Positions 55,291 to 63,886 of a DNA stretch of 64,000 bases are shown in pieces. This DNA is from JBBIRG01 sp964410965 (GTDB lineage: Bacteria; CLD3; SB21; JBBIRG01). Under the pieces are notes generated by a model that was not told the origin of the DNA, did not search any database, and saw only the letters and a program-made list of their open reading frames with translations. The translations under genes and the position numbers were made by a program. The stretch is from NCBI GenBank assembly GCA_964410965.1, contig CAYPIY010000007.1, positions 221,792-285,791 of the forward strand. The letters are read 5' to 3'. The first letter of the stretch is position 1. The number at the start of each line of letters is the position of its first letter.

Positions 55291-57075
55291 TTAAAATTTT
55301 CCCAGAATCTTTCTTGCCTCCAGTGCGGCCATTTTCTCGATGGCTTTGATGTCCTGCATGTCCAGCATCGCATCGGCCATCGATTTGGCGTAATCGAACG
55401 TCGTGTGCCGGATGATCTTCTTGATCCGCGGCAGCGCGGGAGGAAACACGCTGAACTCCTTGAGTCCAAGCCCGATCAGCGGAATGGTCGCGTTGGGATT
55501 GCCGGCCATTTCCCCGCACATGGAAACCGGAGTGTTGGATTTCTCGCCCGCCTCAATCGTCAACCGGATCAGCCGGAACACCGAAGGGTGAAAACAACTG
55601 TACACCGGCGCAACTTTCGGATTGCCCCGGTCGGCGGCGAGTGTGTACTGCACGAGGTCGTTGGTGCCGATGCTGAAAAAATCCGATTCGGCGGCAAGCG
55701 CGTCGGCGATCAGCGCGGCCGCGGGTGTCTCGATCATGATGCCGACCTTGATCCGCTCGTTGAAACGGACTCCTTTTTTCCTGAGCTCTTCCTTGCATTC
55801 CTCAATAATGATCTTCGCGGTTCGGACCTCTCCGAGCGCGGTAATCATCGGCAGCATGATCTGGACGGGAAAGTTCGCCGACAGGCGAAGCATCGCGCGG
55901 ATCTGCGGCCTGAAAAAATCGGCGCATTCCAGAGCGATCCGGATCGCCCTCCAGCCGAGAAACGGATTGTCCTCATGGACATACCCGTGCGCCGTCAGCA
56001 GTTCCATCGGGATCTTATCGCCCCCGATGTCGAATGTCCGCATGATGATCGGAAGGGGGTTGATTTTCTGCGCGATGGAAATGTACTGCTGGTACTGCTC
56101 CTCTTCGGCGGGCAGTTCCCGTTTGGTGAAGAGCATGTATTCGGTGCGGTAGAGCCCGATGCCCTCGGCTCCGAGATCGAGCGCGTTCGGGACCTCGTCG
56201 GCGATCTCGATGTTCGCCATCAGTTTGACTGACCGGCCGTCCTGCGTGATGCTGGGCAGCGGGGCGATGGAGGCAAGGGCTGTGGTTTCCTTCCGGATCT
56301 GCTCGTATTTTCTCTGATATTTCTCAAGCGTCGATTCCTCGGGATTGAGGATGATCTCCCCGTGGACTCCGTCGAGGATCAGTTCGTCGCCCTGGCTGAT
56401 AAATCCCGTGACGTTGGAAATGCCCACCACGGCCGGAATGTTCAGAGATCTTGCGATGATCGCGAAATGCGACAGCTGGCTGCCGGACTCCGAAATGAAC
56501 CCCAGCAGTTTGGCCCGTTCAATCCCGACAATGTCCGACGGCTTGACCGAGTCCGCGACCAGAATGGACGGTTCGTCGATGATGATCTGCTTTTGTTTGC
56601 CCAGCAGGTTATTCAGCACCCGCTTTTTGACGTCTTCGATATCGATCGCGCGCTCCCGGAGATATTCATTCGAGGAACGGAGGAATCCGGTCTTGAATTT
56701 GTCCATCGTCTGGATGAACGCGGCCTCGACGTTGATGTGCTGGCTCTGGATCAGTCTGAGCGTACCCTTGATCATTTCCTCGTCTTCCAGGATCAGGTAA
56801 TGCGATTCCAGGATCTGCGCGTATTCCTTGCCGTACTTTTTTTTGGCTTCGTCGATCTGGTGATCGAGCTGGTCGCGGGTGATATCGAGCGATTTGCGGA
56901 ACCGCGCGGTTTCCTGGCGCGCGTCCTCGGCGGAATCAAGTTTATACTCGATGACTTCGGCGGGTGTCGCATGCAGAATATGGGCGGGTCCGATCGTGAT
57001 GCCGGTAGAAACCCCGGTCCCTTTGATGGTCAGTTCCTCCCGGACATTGGATTTTTTTCTTCGGGTCGTCGGCAT
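55291..57075 (-). CDS. ptsI: Phosphoenolpyruvate-protein phosphotransferase (Enzyme I)
   Basis: A 594-residue PTS Enzyme I that takes phosphate from PEP to its active His and passes it to HPr. The N-terminal HPr-binding/swivel domain carries His203 in SQLSHFAIIARS, where most family members have GGRTSH before it. The C-terminal PEP-binding barrel has GAEGIGLYRTEYMLF, FDIGGDKIP, FSIGTNDLVQYTLAADR and the catalytic Cys in SMCGEMAGN. Length is normal. It lies 35 bp after ptsH. No Enzyme II gene is in the window, so its use in sugar uptake versus regulation is open. Confidence 0.96.
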   Translation of the reverse strand: MPTTRRKKSNVREELTIKGTGVSTGITIGPAHILHATPAEVIEYKLDSAEDARQETARFRKSLDITRDQLDHQIDEAKKKYGKEYAQILESHYLILEDEEMIKGTLRLIQSQHINVEAAFIQTMDKFKTGFLRSSNEYLRERAIDIEDVKKRVLNNLLGKQKQIIIDEPSILVADSVKPSDIVGIERAKLLGFISESGSQLSHFAIIARSLNIPAVVGISNVTGFISQGDELILDGVHGEIILNPEESTLEKYQRKYEQIRKETTALASIAPLPSITQDGRSVKLMANIEIADEVPNALDLGAEGIGLYRTEYMLFTKRELPAEEEQYQQYISIAQKINPLPIIMRTFDIGGDKIPMELLTAHGYVHEDNPFLGWRAIRIALECADFFRPQIRAMLRLSANFPVQIMLPMITALGEVRTAKIIIEECKEELRKKGVRFNERIKVGIMIETPAAALIADALAAESDFFSIGTNDLVQYTLAADRGNPKVAPVYSCFHPSVFRLIRLTIEAGEKSNTPVSMCGEMAGNPNATIPLIGLGLKEFSVFPPALPRIKKIIRHTTFDYAKSMADAMLDMQDIKAIEKMAALEARKILGKF

Positions 57076-57110
57076 ATTCGGGTTATTCCGGTTTCGTTGA
57101 ACGGGTCGGT

Positions 57111-57377
57111 TTAGTCTTCAAAAAATTTCTTTTCAAAAAGATCCATGATGGCTTTCATGACCCCCTCCTCGTCGGGTCCTTCGGTGCGGATCAGCACTTC
57201 GCTTCCCTGGGCGGCGGCCAGCATCATCACGCTCATGATACTCTTCGCGTTGACTTCGGTGCCCTCGCAGGACAGGAAAACCTCGGATTCGTACTGGCTT
57301 GCGGTCTTGACGATCAGCGCCGACGGACGGGCGTGAATGCCGGCTTTGTTGGTCACGGTAATGGTTTGTTCGGTCAT
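57111..57377 (-). CDS. ptsH: Phosphocarrier protein HPr
   Basis: An 88-residue PTS carrier. His15, the phosphate acceptor from Enzyme I, stands in AGIHARPS. Ser46 in NAKSIMSVMML sits in the regulatory position and context targeted by HPr kinase (HprK) in organisms that have it. Both control modes are therefore possible in principle. It is the middle gene of the prenyl synthase-ptsH-ptsI operon (gaps 30 and 35 bp). Confidence 0.95.
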   Translation of the reverse strand: MTEQTITVTNKAGIHARPSALIVKTASQYESEVFLSCEGTEVNAKSIMSVMMLAAAQGSEVLIRTEGPDEEGVMKAIMDLFEKKFFED

Positions 57378-57407
57378 TAGCGCCTCATTGGAACAGGATC
57401 ATGAGGA

Positions 57408-58388
57408 TCATTGTTTGCGTTTCCATAACCGGAGAGTCATTTCATAAAGTTCCATCCGGGAACCGGTGTCCGGAAATGAACCCAGCACTTCGATCGCCCG
57501 GGTAATATGTTTTCGGATCGTCTGTTCGACAGTTTTCCGGATCCCGCTTGAGTTCAGGAATTCCTGAAAGGCGGTTAATTGTTCCCGGTGCCGATGTTCG
57601 TCCTGTCCCGGCTGAAAGCGGTCCAGCCATTTACGTCCGTCGGAATGCCGGTCTGTTAAAATGGTTATGTAGGTTTTTTTCTTTTCGATGAGATCGCTTC
57701 CGATATCCTTGCCGAGCGTCTGCTCGTCACCGGTAATATCGAGCAGGTCGTCCTGGATCTGGAACGCGAGCCCGAAATGCCGCCCGAACTCCTCGGCGAT
57801 CCTTATATATCCTGGCCTGGCGGTTGCGGTCACTGCGCCGAGTTTCATCGCTGTTACAAACAACGCGGCGGTTTTGAGCCCGATCATGTTGAGGTATTCT
57901 CTCACCGTTACGGTTTCACGGCTTTCAAATTCCTTGTCCAGCGCCTGCCCCTCGCAGAGTGACACGAATCCGTCGTTGAAAACGGGTAATGCTTTCCTGA
58001 GCGTCTCGGCCGGAAGTTCGCTGAGCGACTGGTAGGCTTTGGCTGCCATGAGATCGCCGCTGAGAATCGCGATGTTTTCGTTCCATTTTTTATGTACGGT
58101 CGGACGTCCGCGCCGGAGGTCGTCGTGGTCCATGATATCGTCATGCACGAGAGAGAAATTATGGAGGATCTCAACAGCGGCGGCCGCGGGAAGTGCCCTG
58201 CGTATATCCGTACGGATCATTCCGTATGACAACAGCGTCATGACCGCGCGGAGGCGTTTGCCGCCTCCTTTGAATAAATACCGCGGCGGATCATACAATG
58301 TGGACGGTCTTTTTTTCCGGATCAGCGCTTCTATCGCGCGATCGGTCTCAAGGATCATTTGTTCCACCGAAATCAGATTCTGTTTCAA
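57408..58388 (-). CDS. Trans-isoprenyl diphosphate synthase
   Basis: A 326-residue polyprenyl synthase that condenses isopentenyl diphosphate with allylic diphosphates. The first Asp-rich motif is DDIMD (residues 83-87), with RRGRPTVHKKW after it. The second is FQIQDDLLDITGD, and GGGKRLRAVM is present near residue 41. Chain length (C15-C20 or longer) cannot be fixed from these motifs alone. The start is TTG at 58388, nine bases after a strong AGGAGG. An out-of-frame ATG five bases upstream gives only a two-codon frame whose TGA overlaps the TTG. Confidence 0.93.
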   Translation of the reverse strand: MKQNLISVEQMILETDRAIEALIRKKRPSTLYDPPRYLFKGGGKRLRAVMTLLSYGMIRTDIRRALPAAAAVEILHNFSLVHDDIMDHDDLRRGRPTVHKKWNENIAILSGDLMAAKAYQSLSELPAETLRKALPVFNDGFVSLCEGQALDKEFESRETVTVREYLNMIGLKTAALFVTAMKLGAVTATARPGYIRIAEEFGRHFGLAFQIQDDLLDITGDEQTLGKDIGSDLIEKKKTYITILTDRHSDGRKWLDRFQPGQDEHRHREQLTAFQEFLNSSGIRKTVEQTIRKHITRAIEVLGSFPDTGSRMELYEMTLRLWKRKQ

Positions 58389-58425
58389 TGCATCAGTCCT
58401 CCTGTTTGAACCGGATCATCAGTAA

Positions 58426-58453
58426 AAGTTACAATAATTCACCTGATTATCAA
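58426..58453 (-). promoter_or_regulatory. Candidate promoter of the prenyl synthase-ptsH-ptsI operon
   Basis: On the minus strand: -35 TTGATA (58448-58453), 16-bp spacer, -10 TAACTT (58426-58431). The -10 is weak. The stretch 58454-58580 to the next repeat shows nothing else. Confidence 0.35.
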
Positions 58454-58580
58454 GGGATTTGTCAGAGCCGTTTTTCACTTTATATGATTAATTGAAATCC
58501 GCAACACGGATTCAGTTTGTTCAAAACACCGGTTGTCATAGCAATCTTAATCATGAATGTCATGAAGTTCGGAATATGGC

Positions 58581-58900
58581 CGGTTCTCGATCCTTCGTTT
58601 CACTCAGGACATGTACGTCCGCCTCAGCGGACTACCCGAACCGACTATCTATTTTTCTTCCGTGTCTTCATATTCTTAATATGTTTTTTTCCCTTTGCGC
58701 CTTCGCGTCCTGGCGAGAGGTTATTTCACCAGCACCATCTTCCTCGTCTTCACAAAATCACCCGCCTGAAGCCTGTAGAAATACACGCCGGACGTGACTC
58801 TCTGGCCATGGTTGTTCTTTCCGTCCCAGATAACCGAATGGCTGCCGGATAACTTTTGCGCATTGACTAATGTCCGGACTTCCTGGCCGAGCAGGTTGTA
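58581..58900. repeat. Cassette copy A: REP-like hairpin, spacer and end of a sorting domain
   Basis: 58581-58643 is a nested inverted repeat: outer CGGTTC...GAACCG and inner GTCCGC-CTCA-GCGGAC (58617-58632). It is followed by a ~75-bp conserved spacer and then coding sequence. From 58679 to 58900 it is identical base for base to 61919-62140 (222 bp). The coding part gives the last ~60 residues of the sorting domain. Confidence 0.85.
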
Positions 58901-59965
58901 TATCTTCAGCGTCACTTTACTGTTCTCCGCCAGCTGATACCGGATCGTCGTGGCTGGATTGAACGGATTGGGATAATTCGGCTCCAGCGCGAATCTCTCC
59001 GGCGCATTATTGATATCAGGATTGTAGAATACCGCGATCCTCGATCCTTTTAAGATCCCTTTGACTGTATTTCCCTGAATCCGGCTTCCTGTCTCCTCCC
59101 ACTTCGTCCCGTTCCAGTAATATATTCCGATATGCTCTTCATTCAATTCAGGATATTTCGATTTGATCTTATCCATGTCTCTTGCAGTCATTGTGTATTC
59201 GGCGCTGACATCCGAGGCCGTCGTTCTCAATACTTCCATCGGCTCTCCCAACCGGATCCATCCCAACGGAACGACCATCGGTTCAATCTGAGACACCAAT
59301 AGATATCCTTCACCTTGTCCCAAGAACCGGTACGGACCTGACTGCAGAGGTTTGTTCATCGCTGATATCTGATAATTTCTTCGGACGGTATCCTGTTTTC
59401 CGCCCAGATCCCTGCCTGTCACGATCAACTCTGCGGTACCGGTTTTTGTAATGTCGTAATCGGCGGAGTAGCCTTCTTTTAAAGGCTGAACGATCAGCGT
59501 ATCATTCCCGGCCCTGATGATCAGTGAGCTGACCGGCTTATTGACATGCGCGATGAACCGTATCCGGTTGACGGCCTGCGTGCTGAGTCCGTAAAGGTTG
59601 ATATCAAGAGGAAGGTTATCCCCGGAGTAGATCCGGTTGTTCGTGAAATCGTCAAGTATTCTTCTCGCATAGTCACGTACGGTATCGACCGCGGAGGCAT
59701 TATCCACACCCTGTCCGCAAATATACGCCATCCAGATTTCCTGTGTGTCGCCGGCAGCGAAGTTGAAGGGGCCGGAGGAAATATGGCTTCGTTGGTCCCT
59801 GGGGGATGTGGAGGCCAGGCCGGGATAAAATGGGCCGCCAGGTTTTGGGTTTCCCCACAGGTCTTTTCCGCTTAAAAAATTATACCGGGATATATCACCC
59901 ATACCCCGTCCGTCCGGTTCTTCATTCGATTTAAAATAAAAATACCCCGAGGTAGTTAACCACAC
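58721..59965 (-). CDS. C-terminal part of a frameshifted exported protein, with T9SS sorting domain
   Basis: Codes the C-terminal ~411 residues of one gene that continues from 59956-61800; the GTG at 59965 is only where the frame opens, with no ribosome site. It starts within a region matching the 1169-residue protein (DGRGMGDISRYNFLSGKDLWGN against DGRGSGDLSRYWYVSGYDMVGN; GDTQEIWMAY against GQTQELWLGF). Ig-like strands follow, and the last ~85 residues are the FlgD-like/T9SS sorting domain (YPNPFNP to KTRKMVLVK). Adding one A to the six-A run at 59967-59972 (minus-strand A's) joins both parts into a single 1026-residue protein. It could be a pseudogene, a sequencing error or a rare slip-translated gene. 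Confidence 0.8.
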   Translation of the reverse strand: MWLTTSGYFYFKSNEEPDGRGMGDISRYNFLSGKDLWGNPKPGGPFYPGLASTSPRDQRSHISSGPFNFAAGDTQEIWMAYICGQGVDNASAVDTVRDYARRILDDFTNNRIYSGDNLPLDINLYGLSTQAVNRIRFIAHVNKPVSSLIIRAGNDTLIVQPLKEGYSADYDITKTGTAELIVTGRDLGGKQDTVRRNYQISAMNKPLQSGPYRFLGQGEGYLLVSQIEPMVVPLGWIRLGEPMEVLRTTASDVSAEYTMTARDMDKIKSKYPELNEEHIGIYYWNGTKWEETGSRIQGNTVKGILKGSRIAVFYNPDINNAPERFALEPNYPNPFNPATTIRYQLAENSKVTLKIYNLLGQEVRTLVNAQKLSGSHSVIWDGKNNHGQRVTSGVYFYRLQAGDFVKTRKMVLVK

Positions 59966-61800
59966 CTTTTTTCTGATAGTATAAGTTGTTTAAATCCTTC
60001 TCCACCCAAAGTCATCATTGAAGCTGTATCGCCGGTGTTTCCATCTGCCATTGGCCCCTGCAGGATCTGGACTCCGAGTGCACTATGATGAAGATCGCTT
60101 CCTGAAGGATCACTGTAGGTGATTTTCAATGACAAAGTGGAATCTAGTTGTCCCAAATCCTCACCCGCTTCAGAACCAACATCAGAATCATCGAAGAAGC
60201 CAACATAGCAGGAATCATAAGTCTTGTCTGATTTATTGATAAATGAATATCTTACAATCATGGCATTGTTAAATGGATAGTGAGTGAACTGAAAAGTCTG
60301 CCTTTGTACTTCTAATCCAAATCCGGGTGAATATGAGTATAGATCAATGACTTTGGAAATAGAAAGATCATTAAAAACCGTCCACGTATCCCGGCCCGAA
60401 AGCTGTAACGGTAATCCCGATCCATTGTGAGGAGCATCAAGCGGCCAACTGTTGCTGTTCTCCGGTAACGTGTAAAACGTTTTATTGATGTGATAATCCT
60501 CAGACTGCAAACTTCCAAATGGACCGGTATTTAAGATACGCCCCGGTTGCATTTCTGTTTGAAATTCACAATGTGCAACATTAATCGTGTCTGGATTTCC
60601 ATTCAACCCTGTTTTCTTTCCACCCAGCATGACTCCTCCGGCGTAAACAAGAGAATAATTTGTTCCTGCGGGATATTCCATTCCGTACATGCTTTGACTA
60701 GCCCGGAACCCGATCGATCCGTCATTTCTCTGCCAGAAACGGATAAGGTTGCCGGCTGTTTCTGTTTTATATTCCACATAACCGGTGTCGGCCGGAAGGT
60801 TGCTTATGACTGTGGCCATAAACGTTGTATAACTGTCGCCCACGCTGTTCGACAATTTCAACTTGCAATTATACATATTACCCATCTGATGCGCATAGGT
60901 TATCCATGTAATCACGCCGTTCGTATCGATGGTCATCCTCGGAGGAGCCTGGACCAGTTGAAAATGCGGTTTCTCGAATGAATAATAATCGGAATCACGA
61001 TAAGGATAATGATACGAATCACCTCGCAAATCATAAGTTTGAATTCCGGTATCAACCTGAAAGCTGAAGTAATTAATAAATGGAATGGACGAATCAGCCG
61101 AGGCGGCCAAAAACCGGATCACCGTACCATACGGAGGCAAGATCCCATCAGTTGGTATGGAAAACCATCCTTGCGTATATGGAATGCTTGATTTTCCAAA
61201 ACGTAAGTAACTAATATACCGCTGATAATTGGTAAAAGGAAACGAACTCAGGCTGCTCAACTCATTGTAAGTGCTATCCAGTGGAAGTGACATATCGCCA
61301 TATATGCTAATCATTTCTCCGGGATTATATAAACCATTTCCGTAATCATCGGTTACCTGCAAACACAACCTGATTCCACCGGAGATCGAAGGATTATCCG
61401 CCGCTTTTGGACCTACATTGTAAACGCTGAATGGAACCTTGTTCGGAGCCAGATTGTTGCCGATCCAGTACCGGCTGGAATCACCAAACCGGATCTCTAT
61501 GCAGTCATGCCCGGAAGGCGCACCGAATCGTCCGTAAGAATTGAAGCCGCTTGAATTTAAACGGGTGGAATAGGGCGAACTCCCAAATATTTTATATGTG
61601 TTCTGGCTGTTCACCTGTTTCACAAATCCGTTCGTGTCCCATCCGATCAGAACATGCGGGCTGGACAGAACACCATTCGGCATGGCCACCTCCACGATAC
61701 GGCCTAGGTTTCTGGATATGAATCCTTCCATTGTTTGCGCGCTGATCTGAATGTGAAGGGTCATCACCGCCGCAATGATGAGCATCGTACCTTTTTTCAT
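59956..61800 (-). CDS. N-terminal part of a frameshifted exported mosaic protein
   Basis: A 614-residue frame with a signal peptide (1-21, ends ISAQ). Residues ~25-330 match the N-terminal module of the M28 peptidase at 2961-5123 (GHDCIEIRFGDSSRYWIG, YNVGPKAADNPS, GTVIRFLAASADS). Residues ~355-600 match the 1169-residue exported protein at 29156-32665 (RNDGSIGFRAS, PAGTNYSLVYAGG, NPDTINVAHCEFQTE, FNDLSISK, SPGFGLEVQ, ALGVQILQGP). The frame ends in KRCG and a stop right after the six-A run, while the homologous protein sequence continues in the other frame. The start ATG has AAGGAGACAG upstream. No enzyme motif is recognised. Confidence 0.82.
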   Translation of the reverse strand: MKKGTMLIIAAVMTLHIQISAQTMEGFISRNLGRIVEVAMPNGVLSSPHVLIGWDTNGFVKQVNSQNTYKIFGSSPYSTRLNSSGFNSYGRFGAPSGHDCIEIRFGDSSRYWIGNNLAPNKVPFSVYNVGPKAADNPSISGGIRLCLQVTDDYGNGLYNPGEMISIYGDMSLPLDSTYNELSSLSSFPFTNYQRYISYLRFGKSSIPYTQGWFSIPTDGILPPYGTVIRFLAASADSSIPFINYFSFQVDTGIQTYDLRGDSYHYPYRDSDYYSFEKPHFQLVQAPPRMTIDTNGVITWITYAHQMGNMYNCKLKLSNSVGDSYTTFMATVISNLPADTGYVEYKTETAGNLIRFWQRNDGSIGFRASQSMYGMEYPAGTNYSLVYAGGVMLGGKKTGLNGNPDTINVAHCEFQTEMQPGRILNTGPFGSLQSEDYHINKTFYTLPENSNSWPLDAPHNGSGLPLQLSGRDTWTVFNDLSISKVIDLYSYSPGFGLEVQRQTFQFTHYPFNNAMIVRYSFINKSDKTYDSCYVGFFDDSDVGSEAGEDLGQLDSTLSLKITYSDPSGSDLHHSALGVQILQGPMADGNTGDTASMMTLGGEGFKQLILSEKRCG

Positions 61801-62140
61801 GTTCTGTCTCCTTAATCCTGTCGGTTCTCGATCCTTCGATTCACTCAGGACAAGTACGTCCGCCGCAGCGGACTACCCGAACCGACTATCTATTTTTCTT
61901 TCGTGGCTTCATATACTTATATGTTTTTTTCCCTTTGCGCCTTCGCGTCCTGGCGAGAGGTTATTTCACCAGCACCATCTTCCTCGTCTTCACAAAATCA
62001 CCCGCCTGAAGCCTGTAGAAATACACGCCGGACGTGACTCTCTGGCCATGGTTGTTCTTTCCGTCCCAGATAACCGAATGGCTGCCGGATAACTTTTGCG
62101 CATTGACTAATGTCCGGACTTCCTGGCCGAGCAGGTTGTA
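61792..62140. repeat. Cassette copy B: gene start, REP-like hairpin, spacer and sorting-domain end
   Basis: Contains the start codon and ribosome site of the upstream-part gene (61792-61812), then an inverted repeat with outer stem GTCGGTTC...GAACCGAC (61820-61827 and 61879-61886) and inner GTCCGC-CGCA-GCGGAC. The conserved spacer and 222 bp identical to copy A (61919-62140) follow. The inner loop differs from copy A (CGCA against CTCA) while the stem is kept. Confidence 0.85.
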
Positions 62141-63706
62141 AATTTTCAATGTTACTTTCGAAGCCTGTTTCAGTTCATACTGTATCGTCGTACTGGGATT
62201 GAACGGATTCGGATAATTTGGCGAAAGCTGGCTTTGAACCGGCCGGAAATACCCTGACGTTTCCCCGATGCTGACCAGAACCGGTGTAATGTGTCCGTAA
62301 TATACGTTCTGTTCGCCGCCGAACGTTGCCGCCCACGCAAGATGGGCGCCGCCGCTGTCGGATATCATATGAAAGTAGTCGCCCATTTTGTCCTGCTGCG
62401 GCCAGCCCAGATGCGGGTTGAAAGCGTCCGAAAGCCTGAAATTCGGCGACCAGGTCTCTCCCTGATCCGATGAATAAGCGTAGTACAGCGAGGATAGATA
62501 TGTTCCCGGATTGTCACGCGTATCCAGCCATACGACATCGATCCGTCCTGTGGGCGCAACGGACATCGTGCCGAACCATTGCCAGTTGTTCAGGCTTGCA
62601 TCATCATTGACGCGAATTGGGTAATCCCAGGTCACTCCCCCGTCGGTGCTCCTTGAGAACATGACATCAAGCGGATCCGAAACCGAGCTTCTTACGACTG
62701 AGGCGAGCAGATATACATAACCTCTTCCGGGTCCGTAAGAGTGGTCAGCAGCAATATGGGTCTGTCCCAGCAAACCGCCGGGATTCGGTCCGTCAGCGGC
62801 CGTCAGGTCCCCGTCGAGGCTTACCAGAACGGTCGTATCCCAACCGATCACGGAGCCTGAATCACGGGCGTTCACGGATCTGGAAACCGTAAAACCCGTA
62901 TATTGCATACCCGCCACTCCGCCGATATAAAGTTCGCCTTCGGGTCCGACAGCAAGGGTTCCCCAGTACGGATCCTCCGGTATCAGTTCGCATCCCTCAT
63001 AAAAAAGTCCGTGATCGGAAGACCTTGTAAAGAATTCAGGTTCACAGCTGCTGTAATAAGAGGTCCAGTATGAATATACGTTCCCGTTGCCGGTCAGACC
63101 GGTCTTATCGATGATCATCCACTGCTTGTCCCCGCCGTGCGCGTCAACACCGGTATCCCAGGTCGCGCCGCCGTCCGTAGACCGGTACACCTTGCAGGTA
63201 TACAAACCGGACGAGGATGTCAGGCTGTTGTAGTAAAAATTTCCCTCCGAATCGGAGTCCAGCACCGGATCGGAACGGAATATACCCGGATTGATCACGC
63301 CGGGAAAAGTCCAGGTCGCGCCGCCGTCGGTGGTATATCCGTATCCGGCCTGACGGAAAGAATTGGTGACAGTATTGAACTGTCGCCAGCCGATGACCAT
63401 CCGGTTTGGATTGGTCGGATCGATCGCCAGCGAGGGCTCGTTGGCGGCATCGCCCACGATGTTCTGGCCGGAACTATTGACGTTGACCTGTACCGAAGTA
63501 AATCCCGGCGCATCGATACGGTACGGTGCCGATGTTTTCATCGTTGACTGATCGACCTCAATCAGCGGCTGATCGGCAACCTCACGATGGGCGGATTTCA
63601 TTTTCAAACGTCCGGATGACTGCGCAAAAACCACCGGTGCGGATATCACAAACAGCAAACTGATGATTAATACAATCCGTTTTATGCGGGCTAATCTGTA
63701 ATGCAT
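61961..63706 (-). CDS. Exported sialidase-like (BNR) protein with T9SS sorting domain
   Basis: A 581-residue secreted protein. A signal peptide covers ~1-29 (ends VVFAQ). A beta-propeller body carries Asp-box motifs (TTDGGATWTFP, STDGGATWDTG, SSDHGLFYEG, STDGGVTWDYP, SSDQGETWSP) and strands such as EPSLAIDPTNPNRMVIGWRQ, the BNR/sialidase-superfamily pattern. The C-terminal FlgD-like/T9SS sorting domain (YPNPFNP to KTRKMVLVK) has its last 62 residues encoded by the same DNA as in the neighbouring gene. Catalytic sialidase residues are not recognisable. The start ATG at 63706 has GAAAGGA upstream. Confidence 0.85.
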   Translation of the reverse strand: MHYRLARIKRIVLIISLLFVISAPVVFAQSSGRLKMKSAHREVADQPLIEVDQSTMKTSAPYRIDAPGFTSVQVNVNSSGQNIVGDAANEPSLAIDPTNPNRMVIGWRQFNTVTNSFRQAGYGYTTDGGATWTFPGVINPGIFRSDPVLDSDSEGNFYYNSLTSSSGLYTCKVYRSTDGGATWDTGVDAHGGDKQWMIIDKTGLTGNGNVYSYWTSYYSSCEPEFFTRSSDHGLFYEGCELIPEDPYWGTLAVGPEGELYIGGVAGMQYTGFTVSRSVNARDSGSVIGWDTTVLVSLDGDLTAADGPNPGGLLGQTHIAADHSYGPGRGYVYLLASVVRSSVSDPLDVMFSRSTDGGVTWDYPIRVNDDASLNNWQWFGTMSVAPTGRIDVVWLDTRDNPGTYLSSLYYAYSSDQGETWSPNFRLSDAFNPHLGWPQQDKMGDYFHMISDSGGAHLAWAATFGGEQNVYYGHITPVLVSIGETSGYFRPVQSQLSPNYPNPFNPSTTIQYELKQASKVTLKIYNLLGQEVRTLVNAQKLSGSHSVIWDGKNNHGQRVTSGVYFYRLQAGDFVKTRKMVLVK

Positions 63707-63886
63707 GATGGGATCCTTTCATTTAATTATTAATATATCAGTTTTGTTGTATTTCATAACAGATCAGCGCCAGGCAATACGGGTGGAATATCCCGTAAGA
63801 ACTTAATTCACCGACAATATTTTCACGATAGGCTTATTGTACAGGGCATATTTCCTTCGACCATCTGCGTGATGACAAGTACGTGA

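Noticed and set aside
59967..59972. Programmed -1 frameshift site
   Set aside because: The zero-frame codons are GAA AAA AGG, which do not form a proper two-tRNA slippery heptamer, and no downstream stimulator was evident. Mutation or homopolymer error is simpler, so slippage is kept only as an alternative.
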